A DNA stretch of 64,000 bases from SOJZ01 sp964556565 (lineage in GTDB: Archaea; Thermoproteota; Bathyarchaeia; Bathyarchaeales; Bathyarchaeaceae), in contig CAZKWF010000002.1 in assembly GCA_964556565.1 (NCBI GenBank), positions 99,512-163,511 of the forward strand. Direction: 5' to 3'. The position numbers and the translations under genes are program-made. Below, piece after piece: positions 16,919 through 25,214 of this stretch. Every line of letters starts with the position of its first letter. The stretch's first letter is position 1. The notes under the pieces were generated by a model. That model made no database searches. It was given only the letters and a program-made list of their open reading frames with translations, and was not told where the DNA came from.

Positions 16919-18220
16919 TCAAGATTCCCCCATAACGACGTTTAGAACGTCTAACTCGAGAGGTTTAGCCTTAGCGTTAACGATCTTAGTGACGTTGGGG
17001 TCGGTTCGACCTTCGTCGCCGGTTATTAATTCTTTAATGTAAAGTCCTCCTTGACAACGGATTCTCATTTCCACTCGGCTAGGCTTTAACCTCTTTATTT
17101 TCGTCGTATATATGTACTTTTCTCGAATGCGGTCTGCTCTTCTGTGCAGGACACGTAGAGGGGTTTGCTGATGAACAAGTAGATTGGTAAGCGTTTTCTC
17201 TAGAGCCTCTAACTCTTCATCAGAGATTTTTCTATCAAACTCGACGATTGTCTTGTAGATTTTTTGTGCTGCCTCCGCTTTCTTTAATTTTCTAACCATA
17301 TTTCTCTCAGTGACTTGCAGATTAAGAACTTTCACTTTGCCCTCTGCCTGTTTATTGATTGTTCGCGCAAGATTTCGTAAGCTTATAAATCGTTTTTTAG
17401 GCTTTTTGACTTCTATAATGAAAGGTCTTCCAGACCCCAGCATGCGAGCATCGACATCTTCTCGCCCAGCCGCATGAAATGCGGTCCCTGCTCCACAGGT
17501 TTTTTGTAATGTTGGTCCTGCGATGATTTCTTCAACCGATTCTGAGTACGTTTTTCCTGTTCCGTTGCATCGTGGGCACCCTTTTCCTCTACATTCAGAG
17601 CAAAGCCATTTTGACTGCGGTATTCCTCGGGTCAGCTTTTTGTATTTACCCATGATACACAGTGGATTTACTTGGAGTGTGACTTGTTTGGTGAATGGGT
17701 TGACGAGGACTACAACTTCTGGCTTTGCGTATTCCGCTGTTTTTTGTATAATTTCTGAGAGTTTCTTACCGATGTTACGGCTAAATTCGTTCCTCATGCT
17801 TTCTCCGTGTTTCACCGCAAACTCAGCCTTAAACTCGTCTTCCCTTTCCTCCACTTCGGCTGGTAGTTCTATGCCTACCAAGAATGTGTCATACTCGTAG
17901 TCCTGCAATTTTTCCACTGAACTGTCTACTAATTCTTGTAAGAGTTCAAATTGGCCCTCACAGAGATGGCACTCCCGCTTTTTTCCGATCCTTTTTTTCA
18001 TTTTTCTTAATATTTCGGCAGCCATATCGAAGGATCCATTGGTTGCCATTGTTTTGAGGAGCAAGACCCCTGCTTTCTCCCCCACGAGCGCTAATTGGTG
18101 ACCCTTCAGGGTTAACATTAGCTTGAGAGCTTCACCTCGTTTTTTGTTGTCTACTCCGTAGCCTAGGAGAGCAAATTGTCTCCCTAAGCAATGGTTGCAG
18201 AGGGGATGTTTCTCAAGCAT
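16919..18220 (-). CDS. pus10: tRNA pseudouridine synthase Pus10
   Basis: A 433-residue protein. The N-terminal part has zinc-binding pairs 'HPLCNHCLGRQ' and 'RECHLCEGQ' and a THUMP-like region. A middle zinc motif is 'CSECRGKGCPRC'. The catalytic domain contains 'GREDVDARMLGSGRPFIIEV', with the catalytic Asp of the 'DVDARML' motif. Archaeal Pus10 makes pseudouridine 54 and 55 in the T-loop of tRNA. It precedes L21e and Rpo4. Confidence 0.95.
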   Translation of the reverse strand: MLEKHPLCNHCLGRQFALLGYGVDNKKRGEALKLMLTLKGHQLALVGEKAGVLLLKTMATNGSFDMAAEILRKMKKRIGKKRECHLCEGQFELLQELVDSSVEKLQDYEYDTFLVGIELPAEVEEREDEFKAEFAVKHGESMRNEFSRNIGKKLSEIIQKTAEYAKPEVVVLVNPFTKQVTLQVNPLCIMGKYKKLTRGIPQSKWLCSECRGKGCPRCNGTGKTYSESVEEIIAGPTLQKTCGAGTAFHAAGREDVDARMLGSGRPFIIEVKKPKKRFISLRNLARTINKQAEGKVKVLNLQVTERNMVRKLKKAEAAQKIYKTIVEFDRKISDEELEALEKTLTNLLVHQQTPLRVLHRRADRIREKYIYTTKIKRLKPSRVEMRIRCQGGLYIKELITGDEGRTDPNVTKIVNAKAKPLELDVLNVVMGES

Positions 18221-18299
18221 CTTTTGCGCCCTTTCAGGTATCTCCGTGAAGAACCATCCTCCTTTTACTTGAACATACTACAGGTTTTTTAGATGTTTT

Positions 18300-19628
18300 C
18301 TATTGCGGGATCCTAAGTTTTTTTCCAAAAAATGGAAGCTTCTTCCTTCGCAAGGTTTTCATCATCTTTTTCATCATCGAGTGTTGTTTAAGAAGCTCTT
18401 TCACTTCTTTCTCGGTGGTGCCTGATCCTCGAGCTACGCGTCGTATTCTGGATGCATTGAAGATTTTCGGTTTCTCCCTCTCAGTTGGCGTCATTGATTC
18501 GATTATTACCTTCCATCTTTCTAGGCGGTCTTCAGCGATGTCCATTTGGTCTTCAGGTATGTCATAAGAAAAACCGGGAATCATCTTCAGAAGATGTCGA
18601 AGCGGGCCCATGCTTTTCACGGATTCGAATTGCTCATACATATCCGTGAGAGTGAACCTTCCACTCAGAATCGCTCGCATCTTCTTTTCTGGAACCTTTA
18701 CCTCTGCTTCCCGCACTTTTTCGATGAGCGTTTGAAGGTCACCCATGCCTAACAGTCTACCTACGAACCGTGATGGAACAAAGGATTCTATGTCGTTGAT
18801 TTTTTCACCTGTGCCAATGAATTTTATGGGTGCACCTATGGCTGCGACGGCTGAGAGTGCACCTCCTCCTCTCGCGGAGCCATCCAGCTTTGCAACTAAA
18901 ATTGATCCAATTGGTGTGGCTTCATGGAATGCCTTTGCTTGTATTGCTGCTTGCTGGCCTATGGTGCCGTCAACTACCAAGACCACTTCTGTGGGTTTGA
19001 CTGCCTTTTCCATTTCTTTCATTTCTTTGATCAGGCTTGTCTCGTCTTTGTGTCGTCCAGCGGTGTCAACGAGGATCACGTCATATTTGAGAAATTGTTC
19101 CAGTCCGTCTCGAGCAACTTTGACGGAATTTTTTGCTTTCGAGTCTCCGTAGACGGGAATGTTTATGCGTTTGGCTAGTTGTTCTAGTTGTGCGAGTGCG
19201 CCTGGTCTATAGGTGTCTGTGCAGACAAGCGCTGTTTTTAATCCTCTTTTTTGGAGGTATCTAGCAAGTTTTGCCGCAGCCGTGGTTTTGCCTGAGCCTT
19301 GTATTCCCACAAGCATGAGGATGTTTGTTTTTCCAGTTTTTATCTTCAGGGGAGTAGGTTTTTCACCCAAGAAGCGTGTAAGTTCTTCGTAGACCACTTT
19401 TATTACATGTTCTCGTCTGGAGACCCCGGGCGGAAGCTTTTCTCCTAAAGCTCTGTCTTCTATTCGTTTCGAGATTTCAAGAACAAGCTTCACGTTAACA
19501 TCCGCTTGGAGTAACGCTCGTTGAATATCGCGGACCAGCTCCTTTATGGTAGCCTCGTCTACGATGGGAACTCGGAAAATCTTCTTTAACGCACTGTATA
19601 GGCCTTTTCCCAGCGTTTGGAGCGCCAC
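18300..19628 (-). CDS. srp54: Signal recognition particle GTPase SRP54
   Basis: A 442-residue protein in NG-M order. The N domain is helical. The G domain has 'GIQGSGKTTAAAKLA' (P-loop), 'TYRPGALAQL', 'DTAGRHKDE' and 'AKLDGSARGGGALS'. The M domain is methionine-rich ('KMRAILSGRFTLTDMYEQFESVKSMGPLRHLLKMIPG', 'MMKKMMK') with the RNA-binding 'RIRRVARGSG'. It recognises signal peptides and targets ribosomes to the membrane translocon. Pus10 follows after 79 nt. Confidence 0.97.
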   Translation of the reverse strand: MALQTLGKGLYSALKKIFRVPIVDEATIKELVRDIQRALLQADVNVKLVLEISKRIEDRALGEKLPPGVSRREHVIKVVYEELTRFLGEKPTPLKIKTGKTNILMLVGIQGSGKTTAAAKLARYLQKRGLKTALVCTDTYRPGALAQLEQLAKRINIPVYGDSKAKNSVKVARDGLEQFLKYDVILVDTAGRHKDETSLIKEMKEMEKAVKPTEVVLVVDGTIGQQAAIQAKAFHEATPIGSILVAKLDGSARGGGALSAVAAIGAPIKFIGTGEKINDIESFVPSRFVGRLLGMGDLQTLIEKVREAEVKVPEKKMRAILSGRFTLTDMYEQFESVKSMGPLRHLLKMIPGFSYDIPEDQMDIAEDRLERWKVIIESMTPTEREKPKIFNASRIRRVARGSGTTEKEVKELLKQHSMMKKMMKTLRRKKLPFFGKKLRIPQ

Positions 19629-19857
19629 CGTTTATTCATTGTCTCCTTTATTCTCGTGCTACATTCATTCTGTTCATTGCATCTTTTAACGAAGCGTCTT
19701 ATTTGTTTGTTATCCCTTTCCACTTAGCGACACAAGTCCTCTTCTCCGTTTCCAAAAACTTTCATCATCAAATACAATTCTTCGGTTTTTTCTAGAAAGA
19801 GGTCATTATGGGATTTTGGAGTATTTTTCAATAAACCGCTTTATTTCCTTTGAAAAG

Positions 19858-20091
19858 TTAGGGTTTGAGAAAAACATCTGTGCCATGACCAGTCTTCTTC
19901 TTTCCTATCCATCCCATCTTGATTAACTTCTTAACTACAGTTTGGCAGATTCCATATTCGTGAGGGGGAAGCCCCTTGGGAACATTTTCAATAGGGGTGT
20001 GTCTTTTGCCCCAATAGTGGTGATGATAAAGTTTCCATAAAATTCTAAACTTATGTTTGACAAAGGCTTCCTCTTCCAATGCAATCGCCAC
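19858..20091 (-). CDS. Small predicted winged-helix-like protein
   Basis: A 77-residue basic protein ('FRILWKLYHHHYWGKRHTPIENVPKG', 'ICQTVVKKLIKMGWIGKKKTGHGTDVFLKP'). The helix-turn-helix-wing pattern at residues 40-77 suggests a small nucleic-acid-binding protein. I do not recognise a family. It stands alone, about 230 nt downstream (on the plus axis) of srp54. Confidence 0.5.
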   Translation of the reverse strand: MAIALEEEAFVKHKFRILWKLYHHHYWGKRHTPIENVPKGLPPHEYGICQTVVKKLIKMGWIGKKKTGHGTDVFLKP

Positions 20092-20199
20092 ATCCTACTA
20101 TACCTTTCACACAAATTAATATGATCTCTTGAATCGTACACTAGATGACTACAATATGTTACGTTAAGTGTATCTAAAAGTTATCATTGAGTGTAAACA

Positions 20200-20209
20200 C
20201 TTATATATC
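20200..20209 (+). promoter_or_regulatory. TATA box of the wHTH gene at 20252
   Basis: CTTATATATC lies about 45 nt upstream of the ATG at 20252. It predicts a start site near 20231 and a leader of about 20 nt. Confidence 0.5.
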
Positions 20210-20251
20210 CGTCAGTAGACGTTTGCATACTAGTAAAGAAGGGCGCCATGA

Positions 20252-20581
20252 ATGCTGGAAGATTTGTTCGGTAACAATGCTTTCACGAAAGTCTTAGATT
20301 TCTTTCTAGAAAACAGATTCTGGGACTACACAAAAAAAGACGTTGCAAATGAATCTGGAATAAGTAGGACTCAGCTATACAGATTCTGGAATGTTCTAGA
20401 AGAATTTGAACTTGTCAAAGAAACCAGAAAGATAGGGGGAACAACTCTCTACAAGGTAAACCTAGATTCTCCAATAATAAGATTGTTAGAGCAATTATCA
20501 CAGAATGTAGCAGACGAAATAAATGAAAGAATACTCATAGAGGAAAAGAAAGCCATTAGCCCGATGCAACTCATGAAATAA
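20252..20581 (+). CDS. Winged helix-turn-helix transcriptional regulator
   Basis: A 109-residue protein. Residues 8-75 form a wHTH: helix 'KVLDFFLENRFWDYTKKDVANESG', recognition helix 'SRTQLYRFWNVLEEFELV', and wing 'RKIGGTTLYKVNLDS'. The C-terminal tail is amphipathic, perhaps for dimerisation. No ligand domain is visible. The target is unknown; the PAC2 and Hsp20 genes 100 nt downstream on the same strand are possible targets. Confidence 0.8.
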   Translation: MLEDLFGNNAFTKVLDFFLENRFWDYTKKDVANESGISRTQLYRFWNVLEEFELVKETRKIGGTTLYKVNLDSPIIRLLEQLSQNVADEINERILIEEKKAISPMQLMK

Positions 20582-20687
20582 GTCCACTATAGTTTCCCCA
20601 TTTGTTTCTGCGACCTACACAAAAAAATTCTCATTTACCATAACTCTTTTCTCCCACATCAACAAATCTAAACAGAGGAAACGAACT

Positions 20688-21431
20688 ATGTCACAACCCG
20701 TAAGAATCATAGAAAAAAAGCCTATACCTACTGAAGCGTTGATGCTTCACGGACTTCCAGACGTGGGCCTCGTCGGACTCATCGCAACCTCCTACATAAT
20801 ATCCGAACTCGACCTAGAAGAAATAGCATACGTAGACTCAGACCTCCTTCCACCAGCGGTTGTAATACATGAAGGCTTCCCACACGCTCCACTGCGAATC
20901 TACGGAGGCAAAAGCGTAATCGCAGCAATCTCTGAGATGGCAATCCCCGCCGCAGCAATCCACCCTGTCATGCGGAAACTTATCGACTGGGCACAATCAA
21001 AAAAAGTGAAAATGGTTCTGTCAATCGGGGGGATGCCATTACAAAACAGACAAGACATTAAGGCCCCAAAGGTTTTTTGCGCCGCATCAAACACAGACCT
21101 TCTCGACCTGTTAGACAAGAAAGGCTTGAACATTTTGAAGGAAGGTTACATGGTTGGACCTCAAGCACTTACCATGCGATATTGCGCCGAGAGAAAACTC
21201 TCAGCCATAGCCTTTCTAGCCCAATCGTTTTACAATTATCCTGACCCAGAAGCGGCAGCCGTGGCAATCAACGAAGTTGCCAAAGTAGCTGAATTCAAAA
21301 TAGATGTCTCCAAACTGCTTGAGAAAGGAGAGGAAATTCGGCTGAGAGCGAGAGACATAATGAAACGAACCCAACGTGAATTGACCCACATGAAAAAGTC
21401 GCAGGAATACGACCTTCCACTGTACGTCTAG
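20688..21431 (+). CDS. PAC2 family (proteasome assembly chaperone-like) protein
   Basis: A 247-residue protein with 'LMLHGLPDVGLVGLIATSYIISEL', 'VVIHEGFPHAPLRIYG', 'VLSIGGMPLQ' and 'YNYPDPEAAA', typical of the archaeal PAC2/PbaB-like family related to proteasome assembly chaperones. The role in archaea is largely inferred. The hsp20 gene follows after 12 nt with a strong SD, making a proteostasis pair. Confidence 0.88.
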   Translation: MSQPVRIIEKKPIPTEALMLHGLPDVGLVGLIATSYIISELDLEEIAYVDSDLLPPAVVIHEGFPHAPLRIYGGKSVIAAISEMAIPAAAIHPVMRKLIDWAQSKKVKMVLSIGGMPLQNRQDIKAPKVFCAASNTDLLDLLDKKGLNILKEGYMVGPQALTMRYCAERKLSAIAFLAQSFYNYPDPEAAAVAINEVAKVAEFKIDVSKLLEKGEEIRLRARDIMKRTQRELTHMKKSQEYDLPLYV

Positions 21432-21443
21432 GAGGAAAATGCA

Positions 21444-21896
21444 TTGACGTACAAAAGACAAAGAAAACGTTCAATCTTCGACATAATGAGCGATTATGTA
21501 GAAGACTTCAAAACTTGGGCTGAAGAAATAATCGAGTCTGCCACCAATGAGCGCCCTAGCTGGGACATCGAATCCTGCTCGCTTGAACCGCTATGCAACA
21601 TTTTCGTCACAACAAAAGAAGTAGTGGTCACCGCAGATCTTCCTTACACAGAACCCAAAATGGTCAGGGTCGAGGCAATAGGCGAAGACATTATCGAAAT
21701 AGAGGCAAAGATGAAACGAAAAATGCATTTCGACGACTTCGGCATCACCCATCGGAAGGGCGAGTTCTCCTCATTCCTTTGCCAACCCCGCATCCCAGTG
21801 CCCATTAAGCCTGAACAAATGAAAATCTCCTTCAAACACGGTATTCTAGAAATACGTCTACCGAGGAAAAAAGGCTACGAAATCAAAGTAGAGTAA
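21444..21896 (+). CDS. hsp20: Hsp20/alpha-crystallin small heat-shock protein
   Basis: A 150-residue protein with an alpha-crystallin domain at about residues 45-148: 'NIFVTTKEVVVTADLPY', 'DIIEIEAKMKRKM', 'FSSFLCQPRIPVPI' and 'MKISFKHGILEIRLPRK'. Start is TTG at 21444, with GGAGG at 21431-21435, 8 nt upstream; the ATG at 21440 is out of frame and stops at once. The N-terminal arm is acidic and short. It acts as an ATP-independent holdase. Confidence 0.93.
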   Translation: MTYKRQRKRSIFDIMSDYVEDFKTWAEEIIESATNERPSWDIESCSLEPLCNIFVTTKEVVVTADLPYTEPKMVRVEAIGEDIIEIEAKMKRKMHFDDFGITHRKGEFSSFLCQPRIPVPIKPEQMKISFKHGILEIRLPRKKGYEIKVE

Positions 21897-21939
21897 CTGC
21901 ATCGTTGCATGCATGCGTTTGTCCTTGCCGAATGTTAAC

Positions 21940-22401
21940 TCATCTATTCTTTAACCATTGTGCGACTTGTCTTAGTTTGGGGTCAGCAGTTTGATTGATT
22001 ATTGGGATTTCTCGTGCGCCGATTTTTTTGATGGGTTGATATTTGGGCATTTGTGAAAAGATGACTCCAGTCCAATATCTTGTGCCTTTCAACGCTTGTT
22101 CCACTATTATGTCATTATGGGCTTGATATGGCAAGGCAAGAAACACTATCCCTTCCGCCCAGTTCAACGCTACTTGCTCTCCAGATATCGCCATCATCTC
22201 TACCCTCTTAAAGAACTCATCAATCTGAAACCCCGTGCAATTAAGAATAACAATTTTCTTTATAGACCGAAGACTAATCTCAACCTTTTCACTCTCTTCC
22301 ATCCATGAACCACCAATTGCATCAGAGTTTTCAAATTTTGCATGCTTGAAAAATCTTTCAAAAAAAGAAGGGGGAATGAGAGACTTCAGTGATTTGTTCA
22401 T
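21940..22401 (-). CDS. Protein of unknown function
   Basis: A 153-residue soluble protein that I do not recognise. It has an N-terminal basic helix ('LKSLIPPSFFERFFKHA'), a likely alpha/beta core ('SIKKIVILNCTGFQIDEFF', 'EGIVFLALPYQAHNDIIVEQAL') and a basic C-terminus. Its ATG overlaps the stop of a lysine-rich 18-codon ORF (ATGA), which follows a 15-codon acidic ORF. All three appear to be one transcript from the TATA box at 22545-22553. The coupling suggests the micro-ORFs control or accompany this protein. Confidence 0.65.
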   Translation of the reverse strand: MNKSLKSLIPPSFFERFFKHAKFENSDAIGGSWMEESEKVEISLRSIKKIVILNCTGFQIDEFFKRVEMMAISGEQVALNWAEGIVFLALPYQAHNDIIVEQALKGTRYWTGVIFSQMPKYQPIKKIGAREIPIINQTADPKLRQVAQWLKNR

Positions 22402-22454
22402 TCCTCTTTCTTCTTGCCCTTCTTACCTTTCTTCTTTCCTTTCTTCCCCATCAT
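22398..22454 (-). CDS. Candidate basic micro-ORF (18 codons)
   Basis: It reads MMGKKGKKKGKKGKKKEE and stops in the ATGA shared with the next gene's start. Ten of 18 residues are lysine. It begins 3 nt after the stop of the acidic micro-ORF. It may be a real peptide or only a translational-coupling device; codon bias towards AAG/AAA alone cannot decide. A charge-complementary pair with the preceding acidic peptide is striking. Confidence 0.4.
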   Translation of the reverse strand: MMGKKGKKKGKKGKKKEE

Positions 22455-22457
22455 TTA

Positions 22458-22505
22458 TCACTCTTCTTCTTCGTCTTCTTCTTCCCAGTCTTCATCTTCT
22501 TCCAT
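22458..22505 (-). CDS. Candidate acidic micro-ORF (15 codons)
   Basis: It reads MEEDEDWEEEDEEEE: 13 acidic residues and one tryptophan. It begins 40-48 nt after a TATA box, so it would be the first ORF of the transcript. It resembles the 21-residue acidic Trp-containing micro-ORF at 50778, which has much stronger translation signals. A repeat of GAA/GAT codons could arise by slippage, but the presence of Trp in both loci argues for selection. Function is unknown. Confidence 0.45.
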   Translation of the reverse strand: MEEDEDWEEEDEEEE

Positions 22506-22544
22506 GCCCTAGTCCCTCAAAAATCCCTTAAGGCACAGTAAGAT

Positions 22545-22553
22545 GTATATATG
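22545..22553 (-). promoter_or_regulatory. TATA box upstream of the micro-ORF operon
   Basis: CATATATAC on the minus strand. The predicted start site near 22523 gives a leader of about 18 nt to the acidic micro-ORF at 22505. It supports transcription of the micro-ORFs together with the gene at 21940-22401. Confidence 0.5.
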
Positions 22554-22769
22554 CATTTCGTTCAAAGAAATATGAATAAAAAATCCTTCTCTAACGAAAA
22601 TATGGCTTGTTTGGGCTCCAATTTTTGCCTTGCATACAATTTTTCACCATGTAAGCGAACATGCATGCGTATATGCTTAAAGCTGTTTGTCTTCACCCTA
22701 AACACAGCGTGCTTAGAGAGTTACAAGTCAGTAAATTGACTTATTCTTAATATTGTGCTAGTTTGGTTG

Positions 22770-22902
22770 GTTTTGAGGAGTTGCCCTCGGAGCCTGTACC
22801 ACGCCACCCGGGATAAGTCACGTTTGGCTTTCTCTTTATGAGAAGAGCAGGTACGGGATTTATGCGTGCAGAGCAGGTCTTCTGCAAGGGCAACCCCAAA
22901 AC
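22770..22902. ncRNA. Candidate structured RNA (three-helix fold)
   Basis: The ends pair: GTTGCCCT (22780-22787) with AGGGCAAC (22887-22894), extended outward through GG/CC and GTTTTG/CAAAAC with two single-A bulges, about 16 bp in all. Inside, CCTGTACC (22793-22800) pairs with GGTACGGG (22850-22857), enclosing a hairpin near TTCTC/GAGAA (22830-22844). GCAGA (22868-22872) pairs with TCTGC (22881-22885). No plausible protein is encoded. I cannot match it to 5S, SRP, RNase P, tRNA or a known riboswitch. Either strand is possible; a TATA-like TTTAAA at 22920-22925 would suit the minus strand. Confidence 0.5.
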
Positions 22903-23357
22903 ACAAGCACATTCTTCAGTTTAAATGATTTATGAACCTGAAATGTCTTTTTTCTGACCTTGTTTGGGGTTAAATTTTGACCACACACACAAATTACTGG
23001 AACATTATCCTTCCGTTGTTCTATTGCATGCGTGCATGCATCGCAAATCATAAAACTGAAGCAAAAGATCACTGACACTCAAATGAGACCGAGAATTGTT
23101 TTGATTGCGTATCGCCGTTTTGCCATTTAACCTATCTGCAGTAAGTGCTGACCAAACTCCTGATTTTGCCTCCAAAGGCCTTCCACAATCAGCTAAAGCA
23201 CCGTCTATTAACCACCGTTCTTTTTGGTCTTCCGCACCGCCTGCCACAGAATGGAACAGAACACATGCATGCGGGCATATTGACTTGGAATGTTTAGTTG
23301 TAATTCATAAATCAGATTTTTGCCAAAATCTCTCTAAGAGACTGGAGAAGAAAATCA
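22903..23357. other. Non-coding stretch between the RNA candidate and the transglutaminase gene
   Basis: Open frames on both strands here (for example 23105-23386 plus and 23005-23247 minus) overlap each other, lack ribosome-binding sites and show no domain. Two GCATGC motifs are present. I see no gene. Confidence 0.4.
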
Positions 23358-23837
23358 GTGTCAGCTGTTCCAAGGAGTTGCGTTGAGAAGTATCGACGTT
23401 TCAGTCAGAAACTGGCAAATCCAAATGTCCTTGCTGAGTTAAGGAACCTTTTCGAAAGAGAATACACTCTACCTGAGTTATTAGAATGGCTTCACCACAA
23501 AGTAAAATGGAGCAAGGGCAACATAAAACGACATAACGCCCCAATGGAAATTTTGGCTTATGGAAAGGGGAAATGCGGAGAATTCGGTATCTTATTCACA
23601 GCTCTCTGCCTAGCCCACAACTATCGTGCAAGGCTAATTCTTGACATGTCTGATCACGTTTGGACAGAGATATGGAACAAAAAGGAGAGAAGGTGGGTTC
23701 ACGTGGATCCATCAGAGAAAAGAATAGATGATCCTGAAATGTATGAAAGAGACTGGAAGAAGAGCCTGAAGAAAATATATGCTTTTGAGAATGGCGACAT
23801 GGAAAATGTAACACGGAGATACAAGCTGGGCATGTAA
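23358..23837 (+). CDS. Transglutaminase-like (PNGase-type) protein
   Basis: A 159-residue protein with the papain-like catalytic triad of the transglutaminase-like superfamily: C73 in 'GKGKCGEFGILFTALC', H100 in 'MSDHVWTEIW' and D117 in 'RWVHVDPSE'. This compact form resembles the core of peptide:N-glycanases. No signal peptide is seen, so it is probably cytosolic. The start is GTG at 23358; the frame stays open about 55 nt further upstream without a standard start. The MFS gene follows 26 nt later, suggesting co-transcription. The substrate is unknown. Confidence 0.75.
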   Translation: MSAVPRSCVEKYRRFSQKLANPNVLAELRNLFEREYTLPELLEWLHHKVKWSKGNIKRHNAPMEILAYGKGKCGEFGILFTALCLAHNYRARLILDMSDHVWTEIWNKKERRWVHVDPSEKRIDDPEMYERDWKKSLKKIYAFENGDMENVTRRYKLGM

Positions 23838-23863
23838 CGAGTAGATGACTATAGGCGAAAACA

Positions 23864-25111
23864 ATGAAAAACACGGTTTCCACTGAAAGTAAGCAAAATC
23901 GGCAGGCAAAAGGATTCTATCAAGGGAATATTGCAGTTATCGCAAGTAGCAGTGCAACTAGGAGCTTTGGAACAGGGATAATAAGCACTTATGTTTCCCT
24001 ATACTTCGTCAGTATCGGTGGAGACCCTATCACACTAGGGTTAATGACATCAATAGCATCTGTAGTTCAGTGTTTTGCGCTTTTTCTTGGAGGGTTCATA
24101 TCAGACCACTATGGCAGAAGAAGAATCATGGTTTTAGCAGCCTTCTATAGCGTGCTCTTCCCGGTGCTCTACGCAATTATCCAAGACTGGCGCATCTTCA
24201 TTGCCTCAACCATAATTGCCGCTTTTGGAGCGGTATCTAGTCCTGCGTCTCATGCAATAGTGGCTGACTCCATCCCTCCTGAAAGACGAACCACAGGGAT
24301 AGCATCGCTTCAAGTAGCCTCCTCTTTACCTGTCATATTTGCTCCATTGATTGGAGGATGGCTTATCAAAACCTACGGACTCATTGATGGCTTCAGATTG
24401 GCATCCGTCTACACAGCCGTAACCACTTTAGCTTCAGCTCTAATCATCTTTTTCTTTCTCAAGGAAACGATGCTGAACAGAGTCGGTCGAAAACCAAGAT
24501 TGCTGAGTAACGATGTGCTAAGAGACTTCACGAAACGGTTGAGACAGTTGCCCAGCAGCCTAAGAACTCTACTGATTTCATACGCGCTCGTTGTATTTGC
24601 TAACGGGCTGGTTGGTCAGTATTACATTCTTTACGCGACAAAAATTATTGGTCTCACGGAACTGGACTGGGGAATCATCGTCAGCCTACAATTTCTATTA
24701 GCAAATGTCTTGAGAATTCCTGGAGGATGGGTAAGTGACAAAATTGGAAAGAGAAAAGTTATGGCAATTTCAGTTTTGACATGTGCCCCATGTACCATAA
24801 TCTTTGTTTTGTCTCAGTCATTTCTTCAAGCTGCTATTGCTGCTCTTCTTCTCATAACTACTGGAATATATTATGCGCCAGCTCATGAGGCGCTTCAAGC
24901 AGACTTGACACCTAAAGCGGTGAGAGGACGAATTACAGCACTTTGGGACATAGGCAATGCTATTTCTGTAGCGTCAGGCACACTCATTGGTGGTTATCTC
25001 TTTCAGACAGTCAATCCTGCAACACCATTTTACCTGTTTACTGCAACCGAGTTAGTTGCTGCATTCTTGATAATGGGTGCCGTTAGAGAACCTTCTGAAA
25101 AAGAAGCCTAG
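23864..25111 (+). CDS. Major facilitator superfamily transporter
   Basis: A 415-residue membrane protein with about 12 hydrophobic segments. The MFS loop motif 'GGFISDHYGRRRIM' (about residues 75-88) follows helix 2, and the related 'GGWVSDKIGKRKVM' sits in the second half. The end of the second half has 'LWDIGNAISVASGTLIGGYLF'. It probably exports a small molecule, but no substrate can be assigned. It lies 26 nt downstream of the transglutaminase-like gene. Confidence 0.9.
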   Translation: MKNTVSTESKQNRQAKGFYQGNIAVIASSSATRSFGTGIISTYVSLYFVSIGGDPITLGLMTSIASVVQCFALFLGGFISDHYGRRRIMVLAAFYSVLFPVLYAIIQDWRIFIASTIIAAFGAVSSPASHAIVADSIPPERRTTGIASLQVASSLPVIFAPLIGGWLIKTYGLIDGFRLASVYTAVTTLASALIIFFFLKETMLNRVGRKPRLLSNDVLRDFTKRLRQLPSSLRTLLISYALVVFANGLVGQYYILYATKIIGLTELDWGIIVSLQFLLANVLRIPGGWVSDKIGKRKVMAISVLTCAPCTIIFVLSQSFLQAAIAALLLITTGIYYAPAHEALQADLTPKAVRGRITALWDIGNAISVASGTLIGGYLFQTVNPATPFYLFTATELVAAFLIMGAVREPSEKEA

Positions 25112-25214
25112 ATCTATGGATGCATGCAGGAAAAAGTGGAACAACATAGAGCAAAAGGCAACCACAGAGCCATGTATTCAAAGTTGAGTGAATTGCGAAA
25201 ATGAACTGAACTGG

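Larger units (their letters stand above)
21905..23276. repeat. Cluster of intergenic GCATGC-type motifs (left cluster)
   Basis: Copies lie at 21905-21917 (TTGCATGCATGCG), 22661-22676 (ATGCATGCGTATATGC), 23024-23043 (two GCATGC copies around GTGC) and 23263-23276 (ACATGCATGCGGGC), with a further one at 25121-25128. All are outside convincing genes. They are alternating purine-pyrimidine and palindromic at the core. Function is unknown. Confidence 0.55.

Noticed and set aside
22770..22902. Possible 5S rRNA, because of the three-helix layout and the string CCCGTACC on the minus strand
   Set aside because: The order and length of the arms and the conserved loop bases of archaeal 5S rRNA are not found on either strand.
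23005..23386. Overlapping ORFs on both strands, one rich in 'TEWNRTHACGH'
   Set aside because: They overlap antisense to each other, lack SD sites and contain the GCATGC motifs; composition looks non-coding.
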